Source: an uncultured Prevotella sp.
GTDB taxonomy: Bacteria > Bacteroidota > Bacteroidia > Bacteroidales > Bacteroidaceae
Assembly (NCBI GenBank): GCA_947165435.1
Contig: CAMVAI010000001.1
Coordinates: 1 to 64,000, forward strand
DNA: 64,000 nucleotides
Reading direction: 5' to 3'
The first letter of the stretch is position 1; each line of letters begins with the position of its first letter. Of the stretch, positions 29,986-38,537 are shown in pieces. The notes beneath the pieces were generated by a model that saw nothing but the letters and a program-made list of their open reading frames with translations, did no database searches and was not told where the DNA came from. A program made the translations under genes and the position numbers.

Positions 29986-30050
29986 AACTTGAAGTATGGG
30001 TCTATTTATATAGACTAAGAAGGCCGGTTTTTGTCATCGTGCAAGATTCA

Positions 30051-30094
30051 AAACCCCGCCTATCTGCATGCGTTCTGTCCAACAGATAGGCGGG
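30051..30094 (-). terminator. Intrinsic terminator-like hairpin downstream of the Lys-rich repeat gene
   Basis: CCCGCCTATCTG (30055-30066) / CAGATAGGCGGG (30083-30094) 12-bp stem, followed on the minus strand by GTTTTG. Confidence 0.65.
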
Positions 30095-30122
30095 ATTGGT
30101 AATGCTGTGGAAGGCTACAGCC

Positions 30123-30683
30123 TTATGCAGCCTTCTTGGTAGTCTTCTTTTCGGCAGCCTTTTTCTCGGCAGCCTTCTTGGTGGTGGTCTTCTTAGCCTC
30201 CTTCTTCTCGGTGTCGGCCTTCTTCACGAAGCGGCCCTTCTCGTCGCGCTCGGGAGCCGACTTCTTGGCCGTGGTAGTGGTGGTCTTCTTCTCGGCAGCC
30301 TTCTTGGTGGTGGTCTTCTTAGCCTCCTTCTTCTCGGTGTCGGCCTTCTTCACGAAGCGGCCCTTCTCGTCGCGCTCGGGAGCCGACTTCTTGGCCGTGG
30401 TAGTGGTGGCCTTCTTCTCGGTCGTTGCGGGCTTCTTGGTTACGGTCTTCTTCGATGCGGCAGAAGCCTCCGAGCCGTAGCACCGCGAGCAGGCGTGGCG
30501 TCCCAAGTTCTTGGCCTCGGTGGTTGACACGCTCTTCACGTTGGCCGAGTTGGCCAGATAGCTACAGTCCTTACTCTTGTGATAGGCCACGGCTCCGCTG
30601 CCGGTGGCGATGTAAACGGTTTGTGCGCTGGCCGTGACGGCCATGACCATCAGGGTGATGAGTGTGAAAAGAAATTTCTTCAT
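30123..30683 (-). CDS. Secreted protein with Cys/His motif and histone-H1-like Lys/Ala/Thr-rich tandem-repeat tail
   Basis: Signal peptide MKKFLFTLITLMVMAVTASAQ; HKSKDCSYLANSANVKSVSTTEAKNLGRHACSRCYG; two 42-aa repeats containing AKKSAPERDEKGRFVKKADTEKKEAKKTTTKKAAEKK. Confidence 0.75.
   Translation of the reverse strand: MKKFLFTLITLMVMAVTASAQTVYIATGSGAVAYHKSKDCSYLANSANVKSVSTTEAKNLGRHACSRCYGSEASAASKKTVTKKPATTEKKATTTTAKKSAPERDEKGRFVKKADTEKKEAKKTTTKKAAEKKTTTTTAKKSAPERDEKGRFVKKADTEKKEAKKTTTKKAAEKKAAEKKTTKKAA
30163..30414. repeat. 126-bp tandem duplication within the Lys-rich protein gene
   Basis: 30163-30288 and 30289-30414 identical except one base (30284 T vs 30410 C). Confidence 0.9.
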
Positions 30684-30773
30684 AATGTGTTTGTTTTAAT
30701 GGATGAATTGTCTATTTGAGCGCAAAGATAGAAAAAATTTTTGGAATATGTATCTTTTTTTCTGTTTTTTTCG

Positions 30774-30781
30774 TACCTTTG
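30774..30781 (+). promoter_or_regulatory. Bacteroidetes -7 promoter box TACCTTTG upstream of dnaG
   Basis: TAnnTTTG, 8 nt upstream of the chosen dnaG ATG at 30790. Confidence 0.5.
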
Positions 30782-30789
30782 CCGTAATT

Positions 30790-32796
30790 ATGATAGACAG
30801 AGCGACAGTAGATAAAATCATGGACGCCGTGAACATCGTAGATGTGGTAGGCGAGTTTGTCACGCTCCGCAAGTCGGGGGTGAACTACAAAGGACTGTGC
30901 CCTTTCCACGACGACAAGACGCCGTCGTTCATGGTGTCGCCTACCCGCCAGATATGCAAGTGCTTCTCGTGCGGCGAGGGCGGCAATGCCGTCAACTTCC
31001 TGATGAAGCACGAGCAGATTACCTATCCCGAGGCCCTGCGGTGGCTGGCCAAGAAATATAACATCGAGATTCACGAGCGCGAACTGACCGACGACGAGAA
31101 GCGCGAGCAGTCGGAGCGCGAGTCGATGTTTGTGGTCAACGAGTGGGCTTGCGAGTATTTCCACGAGATACTGAAAAACAACGTGGACGGCATGGCCATC
31201 GGCAAGCAATACTTCCGCAGCCGAGGTATCCGCGACGACATCATCGAGAAATTCCGCTTAGGCTTTGCGCTCACCAAGCGCGATGCCCTCAGCAACGAGG
31301 CCCGCCGCAAGGGATACCAAGAGCAGTTTCTGGTAAAGACGGGCTTGTGCTATGTGCGCGATGCCAACAGCCAACCGTCGTCCTCTGCCTCTTCCAGTCC
31401 AGCCTCCACGCCCCAGCTGATAGACCGCTTTGCTGGCCGCGCCATCTTCCCTTGGCTGAACGTCAGCGGCAAGGTGGTAGCCTTTGGCGGGCGCAAGCTC
31501 GATGCCGCCACGAAGGGCGTGCAGCAGAAGTATGTCAACTCGCCCGACTCAGAAATATACCATAAGGAACGCGAGCTGTACGGCATCTACCAGGCCAAGA
31601 AAGCCATCGCCAAGGAAGACTGCGTGTATATGGTGGAGGGCTATACCGACGTGATAGCCATGCACCAGTGCGGCATCGAGAATGTGGTGGCCAATTCGGG
31701 TACGGCACTCTCCATCTACCAGATTCGCCTGCTGCACCGCTTCACGCAGAACATCGTGCTGCTCTACGACGGCGACGAGGCTGGTATCCATGCTGCCATG
31801 CGCGGCACCGACATGCTCTTGCAGGAAGGCATGAACATCAAGGTGCTGCTGCTGCCCGACGGCGACGACCCCGACTCGTTTGCCCGCAAGCATACCGCCG
31901 ACCAGTTCAGGGAATATATCCGGGAGCATCAGACCGACTTCATGCAGTTCAAGTCTGACGTGATGGTGAAGGGCGTGAAAGACCCCATCAAGCGTGCCGA
32001 GGCCATCAACTCCATTGTGCGCTCCATCAGCGTCATACCCGACCCGGTGGTGCGCGCCACCTATATCAGCGAGTGCTCCCACCGCCTTGGGGTGGACGAG
32101 CAGGTGCTGATTACGCAGACGAACAAGTTTATAGCTGAAGGGAAGGGCGCGACATCCACCGCTACCCCCGCCCCCGCCGCCGATGGCCAGCCCGCCGCCC
32201 CAAGCGCTGCCCCTGCCGGAAGTACGCCCGCGAGCCTGGCCGCCACCAGCCAGTACAGCTCCGAGCTGGAAGACATGCTCATCCAGGCCGTCATCCGTCA
32301 TGGCGACGAGATCATCTACGAAGGACTGCAAGACGAAAAGGGCAACGAAGTGAGCCTGAACGTGGCACAGTATATCAACTTCGACCTCGGGCAAGACCAG
32401 CTCACCTTCTCCAACCCGCTCTACAACCGCATCCTGCGCGAGGCCGTCGAGCATGCTGCCGATCCCGGCTTCAAGGCCGACCGCTACTTCATGCAGCACC
32501 CCGACCCCGAGGTGAGCGGACTGGCCGCCTCGCTGGGCATCGACAAGCACCCGCTGAGCAAGAGCTTCCAGATGCACCAGACGGAGCAGCAGCTGCGCCA
32601 GCGTGTGGTCCACCTCATCATGGACTACCGCATGGACATCGTGCAGACCCGTCTGAAGGACATCCAGCGGCAGTTGCGAGAGGTAGGCTCGAACATGGAG
32701 CGCATGAAGGAGCTGATGGACGACTATCGCGAAACCCAGGAGTTGCGCAACATGCTGGCCCGGCAGTTAGGGTCGGATGTCATCGTGTCGAAATGA
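30790..32796 (+). CDS. dnaG: DNA primase
   Basis: MIDRATVDKIMDAVNIVDVVGEFVTLRKSGVNYKGLCPFHDDKTPSFMVSPTRQICKCFSCGEGGNAVNFLMK zinc domain; Toprim VEGYTDVIAMHQCGIENVVANSGTAL. Confidence 0.96.
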   Translation: MIDRATVDKIMDAVNIVDVVGEFVTLRKSGVNYKGLCPFHDDKTPSFMVSPTRQICKCFSCGEGGNAVNFLMKHEQITYPEALRWLAKKYNIEIHERELTDDEKREQSERESMFVVNEWACEYFHEILKNNVDGMAIGKQYFRSRGIRDDIIEKFRLGFALTKRDALSNEARRKGYQEQFLVKTGLCYVRDANSQPSSSASSSPASTPQLIDRFAGRAIFPWLNVSGKVVAFGGRKLDAATKGVQQKYVNSPDSEIYHKERELYGIYQAKKAIAKEDCVYMVEGYTDVIAMHQCGIENVVANSGTALSIYQIRLLHRFTQNIVLLYDGDEAGIHAAMRGTDMLLQEGMNIKVLLLPDGDDPDSFARKHTADQFREYIREHQTDFMQFKSDVMVKGVKDPIKRAEAINSIVRSISVIPDPVVRATYISECSHRLGVDEQVLITQTNKFIAEGKGATSTATPAPAADGQPAAPSAAPAGSTPASLAATSQYSSELEDMLIQAVIRHGDEIIYEGLQDEKGNEVSLNVAQYINFDLGQDQLTFSNPLYNRILREAVEHAADPGFKADRYFMQHPDPEVSGLAASLGIDKHPLSKSFQMHQTEQQLRQRVVHLIMDYRMDIVQTRLKDIQRQLREVGSNMERMKELMDDYRETQELRNMLARQLGSDVIVSK

Positions 32797-32832
32797 CCGC
32801 TGCCCGAACCTACAAACACCCGCCTACACACG

Positions 32833-34260
32833 ATGCAGCATTACATATATATAATAGGTGTAGCCCTCACATGGATACTGATAGCCACCGCCATCGTCCA
32901 TGTGGTGATGGACAACCGGCAGCCCTCCAAGACCATGGCCTGGGTGCTGGTCATCTTCTTCGTACCCGTGGTCGGCATCGTGTTCTATCTCTTCTTCGGG
33001 CTGAACCACCGCCGGCAGCGGCTCGTTGACCAGCGCTCGCTCGACCAGTTGTCGCGGCGCACCATGCTCAACTTCGTGGAACAGCAGCACCTGCGGGTGC
33101 CCGAGAGCCACAAACAGCTGGTTGACCTGTTTGTCAACCAGAGCCTGTCGCTGCCCTTCCGCGTGGACCAGACCGACCTGATGACCGACGGCTATGCGTT
33201 CTTTCCCGAACTGCTGAAAGACATCGCGCGGGCGCAGCACCACATCCACATCAGCATGTATATCATCGACGACGACGCTCTGGGCCGCCTGGTGGCCGAC
33301 GCGCTGATTGGCAAGGCCCAGCAGGGTGTCGAGGTGCGCTTCATCTACGACGACGTAGGCTGTTGGCAGACTTCCCACTCCTTCATCGAGCGGTTGCGCG
33401 AGGGGGGTGTCGAGATGGTGCCCTTCCTGCCCGTCCGCTTCCCGTCGTTTACGTCGAAGGTGAACTACCGCAACCACCGCAAGCTGATTGTCGTTGACGG
33501 CGCGGTGGGCTACATCGGCGGCATGAACATCGCCCTGCGCTACGTCAAGGGCACCGCCCAACAGCCGTGGCGCGACACCATGCTGCGCCTGACGGGCTCC
33601 ATCGTCTATGCCCTGCAGCGCACGTTCCTCATCGACTGGTATTTCGTGGACCGCACGCTCATCACCGGCCGGAAATACTATCCCGTCCCTACGCATACAC
33701 AGGAAAACGGTGCCCTGGCGCAGATAGTCACCAGCGGCCCCGACACCCCCTATCCTGAAATCATGCAAGGCTTCGTGCGCACCATCCTGGCCGCCCGTCG
33801 CTATGTGTATATCGAGACGCCCTATTTCCTGCCCAGCGACCCGGTGCTCTTTGCCCTGAAGGCGGCTGCCGTAGGGGGTGTCGATGTGCGCATCATCTGT
33901 CCGCTGCACTCCGATGCCCGCTTCACCGACTGGGCGTCGCGGTCTTACCTGCGCGAGTTGTACAAGGCCGGGGCGAAGATATACCTTTACCGCACCGGTT
34001 TCCTGCACTCGAAGATGATGGTCTGCGACGACTCGCTGTGTACCTGCGGCTCGACGAACATCGACTTCCGCTCGTTCGAGAACAATTTCGAGGCCAACAT
34101 CTTCGTCTATGACCAAGGCACCGCCCTGCGTCTGAAGAAGGTATTCATGGACGACCAGCAGCAGAGCGTACCCTTCGGCGAATTGTCCGACCGCGTGTCG
34201 CCCCGGTTCTTTGCCCGCCTGTGGGAGTCGCTCACGCGCCTGGTGTCTCCCCTGCTGTAG
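32833..34260 (+). CDS. cls: Cardiolipin synthase (two PLD motifs)
   Basis: N-terminal TMs; NHRKLIVVDGAVGYIGGMNIA and HSKMMVCDDSLCTCGSTNIDFRSFENNFE. Confidence 0.93.
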   Translation: MQHYIYIIGVALTWILIATAIVHVVMDNRQPSKTMAWVLVIFFVPVVGIVFYLFFGLNHRRQRLVDQRSLDQLSRRTMLNFVEQQHLRVPESHKQLVDLFVNQSLSLPFRVDQTDLMTDGYAFFPELLKDIARAQHHIHISMYIIDDDALGRLVADALIGKAQQGVEVRFIYDDVGCWQTSHSFIERLREGGVEMVPFLPVRFPSFTSKVNYRNHRKLIVVDGAVGYIGGMNIALRYVKGTAQQPWRDTMLRLTGSIVYALQRTFLIDWYFVDRTLITGRKYYPVPTHTQENGALAQIVTSGPDTPYPEIMQGFVRTILAARRYVYIETPYFLPSDPVLFALKAAAVGGVDVRIICPLHSDARFTDWASRSYLRELYKAGAKIYLYRTGFLHSKMMVCDDSLCTCGSTNIDFRSFENNFEANIFVYDQGTALRLKKVFMDDQQQSVPFGELSDRVSPRFFARLWESLTRLVSPLL

Positions 34261-34291
34261 TCCGCTTTATTTTCCAACGAGCTGCCTGGCT

Positions 34292-35293
34292 CTATTCCCC
34301 AACGAACTGCCTGATGGCGGCTGTGAGCAGCATGTTCTCGTCGCGCCGTTGCGTGGAAATGCGGAAGTGATGGGGTGTCAGGCCTTCGAAGTTGGAAGCA
34401 TCGCGCACGAGCAGACCGTGACGCGTTGCCAGCCATTCTTTCAGCTCGCATGCCGTAGCCTGCTCGATGCTTGCCGTCATGAAGCTGGTGTGGGTCGCCC
34501 CCACCTTTATGCCGGGAATCAGATTCAGCTGTTGGCGTAGCCAGCTGGCTTCTGCCAGGTATGCTTCAAGGTCGGGTATCGCTTTCGTGTCGTGTGCCGT
34601 CAGCCATTTTGCAGCAGCAATAGCCATCGCGTTGACAGCCCAGGGACGTACGTAGTGTCGCAATTCACGGATGATTGTGGGCGATGCTGTGATGTATCCG
34701 ATGCGCAAGCCCGGAATGGCATACGTCTTCGTCAGCGAGTGGATGAGCACGTAGCGTTCATCCTGTACGGCATCCTGTGCTGCCATCAGTGGCTTGAATG
34801 TGTAGTCTTCGTACGACTGGTCGATGACGGTGAGCCGGTATCCGTGACGCATCCTTTTCACCGCCGCGCTGTCTAAGGCGATGCCCGTGGGGTTGTTGGG
34901 ATTGCAGAGCCAGAGTAGCGCGTCGTCAGTATGTGAACGGTCGTCACGGCGTGTCATTCCAAACATTTCACAGGCATCAGCATACTCGCTGAACGTAGGC
35001 AGGCATCCTATGGCGTAATGACGGAAGCGGTGTGCGAACGTCTGTGCCATCAGGTAGATGGCCTCTGTGGCACCGCTGGTGACCAGCACACACGCCGCTG
35101 GTATGTCCATCCGCTGTGCTATCATTGCCTCCAGCGAGTATGGCTCCGGTTCGGGGTAGTTCTCTATGACGCCGATGTGTTTGCAAAGGTAAGCCTTCAG
35201 CTCCGACAGGTCTGCATGTGTGTAGATGTTTGAGCTGAAGTTCACCCTGATGTGGGGGTAGCGGTGTATGTCGTCGCCGTGTCCTTGTGTCAT
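34292..35293 (-). CDS. cobD: L-threonine-O-3-phosphate decarboxylase-like PLP enzyme (CobD/HisC fold)
   Basis: NFSSNIYTHADLSELKAYL, NYPEPEPYSLEAMIA, VTSGATEAIYLMAQ, LCNPNNPTG, SLTKTYAIPGLRIGY; located in a cobalamin operon. Confidence 0.82.
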   Translation of the reverse strand: MTQGHGDDIHRYPHIRVNFSSNIYTHADLSELKAYLCKHIGVIENYPEPEPYSLEAMIAQRMDIPAACVLVTSGATEAIYLMAQTFAHRFRHYAIGCLPTFSEYADACEMFGMTRRDDRSHTDDALLWLCNPNNPTGIALDSAAVKRMRHGYRLTVIDQSYEDYTFKPLMAAQDAVQDERYVLIHSLTKTYAIPGLRIGYITASPTIIRELRHYVRPWAVNAMAIAAAKWLTAHDTKAIPDLEAYLAEASWLRQQLNLIPGIKVGATHTSFMTASIEQATACELKEWLATRHGLLVRDASNFEGLTPHHFRISTQRRDENMLLTAAIRQFVGE

Positions 35294-35299
35294 GATGGC

Positions 35300-37375
35300 T
35301 TATTTGTTTAGTTTCACCCTCATTCCGACCACCAGCATCCGCCCGGGGCTGTACAGCGCATATTTGCGGTTGGCCGAGTCGATGCGCCGGTCAATGCGGT
35401 TGAAGATGTTGTCGATGCCGATGCTGGGTTCCAGCACAGCCCACCGTGCCACACGAAACGTATGTACGGTGTTCAGGTTCCAGACGCCGAAGCCCGGTGC
35501 GTCCTCGTAGCCGGTATAGTAGGTCTTCGACTGCAGTTTCCCGCTCACGCTGGCATGTAGTGTGTAGCCGCGCCAGCTGTGGTGGTAGTTGGCGGCAAGG
35601 GTAGCTGCATGGCGTATGCTGCGTTCCAAAGGCTGCCATTCCCCGTCGCTCATGCTTCGGGCGTATGTGTAGGCATAGTTGGCAGAAAGGTTTAGACCGG
35701 GCAGAAGATTGACCGACGCGTTCAGCAGCAGACCCTTCACGTCGCCTTTGTCGCTGTTCTGATACCGCGAATAGCGCTCCAGTTTCGCAGCCTGGTCGTC
35801 GGTCATTTCGGGGAACTCGCCCCGCAGCATCTGCAACTGGGCCGGATCCACGGTGATGTCCTGTCGCACTACCATGTCGTTGATGCGGTTGAGGTATCCT
35901 GTGATGCTGACCGCCACCTGCTCTGTGCGGTATTCGGCGTTCAGCGATACGTAATGGCTGCGCTCAGCCTTCAGTTCGTGGTTGCCGAAGATGATTTGCG
36001 GCTTTCCACGGTTGACCGCAAAGTAATGGTAGAAAATCTCGTCCAGACCGGGGGCACGGAATCCCTGCGAGTAGGTGGCCCGCAGGCGGAAGTGGCCCGG
36101 TGCATACATCACGACGGCCTTGGGCGACAGCTGGTTGCCGAATGTCTCGTGGTGCGTGTAGCGCAGTCCTATGGTAGCCGTCAGCCCGGCGGCCAGTCGC
36201 TGCTCGTGCTGTGCGTATGCGGCCAGTGTGTTGGCATGCCGGTCGATGTTGCCCGATGTGGCTGCCAGCATGTCCTGCCGCCAGTTGGCACCTGCTATGG
36301 TGGTGCTGCCCTTGGCCAGACACAGTATGGCCTTCAGCTCGCCCTCCAGACTGCGTTGCCTCTTCGACTCGACGTAGTGTCCCGTCGCGATGCCTTCTTT
36401 CTCTTTGGCTACATCGTATTCCTTGCCATAACGGAAGTGGTCGGCTGTGAAGCTGGCCTGTAGCGAGTGCTTGTTAGTGAACTTGTAGATTCCACCCACG
36501 TTCCAGCGCAGCCCCTTGTAGTGCATCTCGTAGTCGGTGCCTCCCGTGACGTCGCTGCGGGTCTCCGGGCGGTCGGTGATTTTGTCTGAGTAGTCAAGAC
36601 CGGCATTCAGCGCTAGGTGCTCGTTGGCACTAAAGGTGAACTTCTGGCCTACCACGTTGGAGCGGTAGCCCGTGAATAAGGGTGCTATGGTGGGTCTTGT
36701 CTCCGTGTCTGAGCCTTTGACAAACTCTAGCGAGTTGTTCTGGTAGCTGTCTGCACGGTCGTGGACGAAGGAAGTGTACGAACCGAATCCGCCGGTGAAT
36801 ACGTCGAGGTTGACGCTCTGTGTCCGTTTGCCGTATTCGCTGACCCGTGTCATGCTGCTGCCGCTGACCATCGAGCCGGTAGGCTGGTCGGTGATGATGT
36901 TGATGACGCCGGCGATGGCATCCGACCCGTAGAGCGACGATGCCGCTCCGTCGAGTATCTCGATGCGTTTCACGCGTGCCATGTTGATACGCGTCAGGTC
37001 CACGTTGTTAGAGATGTCGCCGGTCAGCCTTTGCCCGTTGACAAGTATGAGGATATACTTGTTGCCCAACCCGTTCATCCGCAGGAAGCTGCCCATCGAG
37101 TTGGGGGCCATCGATACCTGTGGCAGCATGCGCGTCAGTGCCTCGTCGAAGGTGGCTACACCCTGCTCCCTGATTTCCTGTGCCGAGAGCACGCGCACGG
37201 GTGTGGCCGTCGATTTCAGTCGCTGGTGGTGGCCAGACCCTGTCACCACTACCGGGTTCAGGTTGTGAGCGTAGTCCACGCTGTCGGCACGCTCCATCTT
37301 GTGAATTTGCGCAAAGGCAGCACTCCCGCATGAGAGTGCTGCCACGCATGTGATTGCTATTCTTCTCTTTCTCAC
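35300..37375 (-). CDS. TonB-dependent receptor (BtuB-like)
   Basis: NPVVVTGSGHHQRLKSTATPVRVLSAQEIREQG plug, ILDGAASSLYGSDAIAGVINIIT, barrel. Confidence 0.88.
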   Translation of the reverse strand: MRKRRIAITCVAALSCGSAAFAQIHKMERADSVDYAHNLNPVVVTGSGHHQRLKSTATPVRVLSAQEIREQGVATFDEALTRMLPQVSMAPNSMGSFLRMNGLGNKYILILVNGQRLTGDISNNVDLTRINMARVKRIEILDGAASSLYGSDAIAGVINIITDQPTGSMVSGSSMTRVSEYGKRTQSVNLDVFTGGFGSYTSFVHDRADSYQNNSLEFVKGSDTETRPTIAPLFTGYRSNVVGQKFTFSANEHLALNAGLDYSDKITDRPETRSDVTGGTDYEMHYKGLRWNVGGIYKFTNKHSLQASFTADHFRYGKEYDVAKEKEGIATGHYVESKRQRSLEGELKAILCLAKGSTTIAGANWRQDMLAATSGNIDRHANTLAAYAQHEQRLAAGLTATIGLRYTHHETFGNQLSPKAVVMYAPGHFRLRATYSQGFRAPGLDEIFYHYFAVNRGKPQIIFGNHELKAERSHYVSLNAEYRTEQVAVSITGYLNRINDMVVRQDITVDPAQLQMLRGEFPEMTDDQAAKLERYSRYQNSDKGDVKGLLLNASVNLLPGLNLSANYAYTYARSMSDGEWQPLERSIRHAATLAANYHHSWRGYTLHASVSGKLQSKTYYTGYEDAPGFGVWNLNTVHTFRVARWAVLEPSIGIDNIFNRIDRRIDSANRKYALYSPGRMLVVGMRVKLNK

Positions 37376-37409
37376 GTGTCAGGTGTGTGTTATAGTCTGC
37401 CGTACTTTC

Positions 37410-38537
37410 TTATTCGGCAGCCGTTGTGGGGGTAGATAGGGCCTCGTCTGTGCCCAGCTTGGCAATAGCCTCGCGGGTGTGCTGCATCCAGAGGGCGCGC
37501 ACCTTCGAACGCTCGGCCAGGGCGGGGATATAGCCCTCGTCGGCGTTGTACTTCTTCCAGCAGGGCTCGCTGAAGTTCTTTTCGTAGGCCTTGGTCTGGT
37601 ATCCGGCAGTGGTCATCATGCTGATCCAGCTTTCTGCATCCCCGTCGTCAGCCATGTCGTTGTGGGCGTGGTCGCCGGCGATGGACATCAGCGGGTAGAG
37701 CTGCACGGTGCCGCTGGTGATGCCCCCGGCCTGCATGCGGGCGATGACGTCCTCCACAAAGTTGTCTTCCATGTCCACTGTGCCCACGAAGTAGTGCGGA
37801 TTCAGTGCCTGCAGCTCCGTCTCCAGCTCGGTATAGCGGATGTTAGCACCGTAGTAGTCGTAGTTCTCGGGGTTGCCGTGGCCCATGAAGGCCACCGTAC
37901 CTCCGGCATCGATGATGGCCTTGATGTCGCTCTCGCTGTGCAGCACGGCAGCCAGTTCGGCAACATCGTCGTCTTCGCCCATCAAGGGCACACCCACAGC
38001 CACCTGCTTGTCGATGCTCTTCATATAGGCCGTCGTGAAGTCGCTGTTGCGGTTGTTCATGAAGTCCTTCACGTAGTTGTCGCGCACACGACGGTACTCC
38101 TCGCCGGGAATCACCTGCAGCGACTGCACCACAATCTGCTTGTATCCGGCCAGTCCGATAGCCGTCAGGAAGTGCTCGGGGTCGTAGAAGTCGCGCGATG
38201 CTACATTCTCGCCGGCACGGGCGTTGTTGATGCAGATGGCACTGGAGAAGGAGAGGAACACGTCCCATCCCGTGAACTGTGCCTTGTAGTCGCTCACCAC
38301 CTTGTCGAAGGTGTCGTAGGCTTGTTCCCAGGTAGAGCCGAAGGCAACCACGAGAATCACCTTGTCGCTCTTCTTCTGTGTGTTCACGATGTTGTTCACG
38401 GCCTGCTGGTAGCGGTCGTAGTTCGACTGGTTGCCCAGTGTGTTGATGGTGTTGTTGTCGTCGTCGCTGCTGCAGGCAGTGAATGCTGCGCCGGCCATCA
38501 CCATCATGGCCAGCATCAGGGTTTTAATCTTGTTCAT
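37410..38537 (-). CDS. cbiK: CbiK-type anaerobic cobaltochelatase homologue with lipoprotein signal
   Basis: Lipobox MAGAAFTACSSDDD; VILVVAFGSTWEQAYDTFDKV, QSLQVIPGEEYRRV, VAFMGHGNP, PLMSIAGDHAHNDMADD. Confidence 0.85.
   Translation of the reverse strand: MNKIKTLMLAMMVMAGAAFTACSSDDDNNTINTLGNQSNYDRYQQAVNNIVNTQKKSDKVILVVAFGSTWEQAYDTFDKVVSDYKAQFTGWDVFLSFSSAICINNARAGENVASRDFYDPEHFLTAIGLAGYKQIVVQSLQVIPGEEYRRVRDNYVKDFMNNRNSDFTTAYMKSIDKQVAVGVPLMGEDDDVAELAAVLHSESDIKAIIDAGGTVAFMGHGNPENYDYYGANIRYTELETELQALNPHYFVGTVDMEDNFVEDVIARMQAGGITSGTVQLYPLMSIAGDHAHNDMADDGDAESWISMMTTAGYQTKAYEKNFSEPCWKKYNADEGYIPALAERSKVRALWMQHTREAIAKLGTDEALSTPTTAAE

Noticed and set aside
30163-30414. CRISPR or mobile element from the long repeat
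   Set aside because: Direct tandem duplication in coding sequence, no spacers or inverted termini.
32150-32250. Ala/Pro/Ser-rich stretch in DnaG as another palindromic insertion
   Set aside because: No hairpin matching either repeat family; sits at the expected linker between the Toprim core and C-terminal helicase-binding domain.
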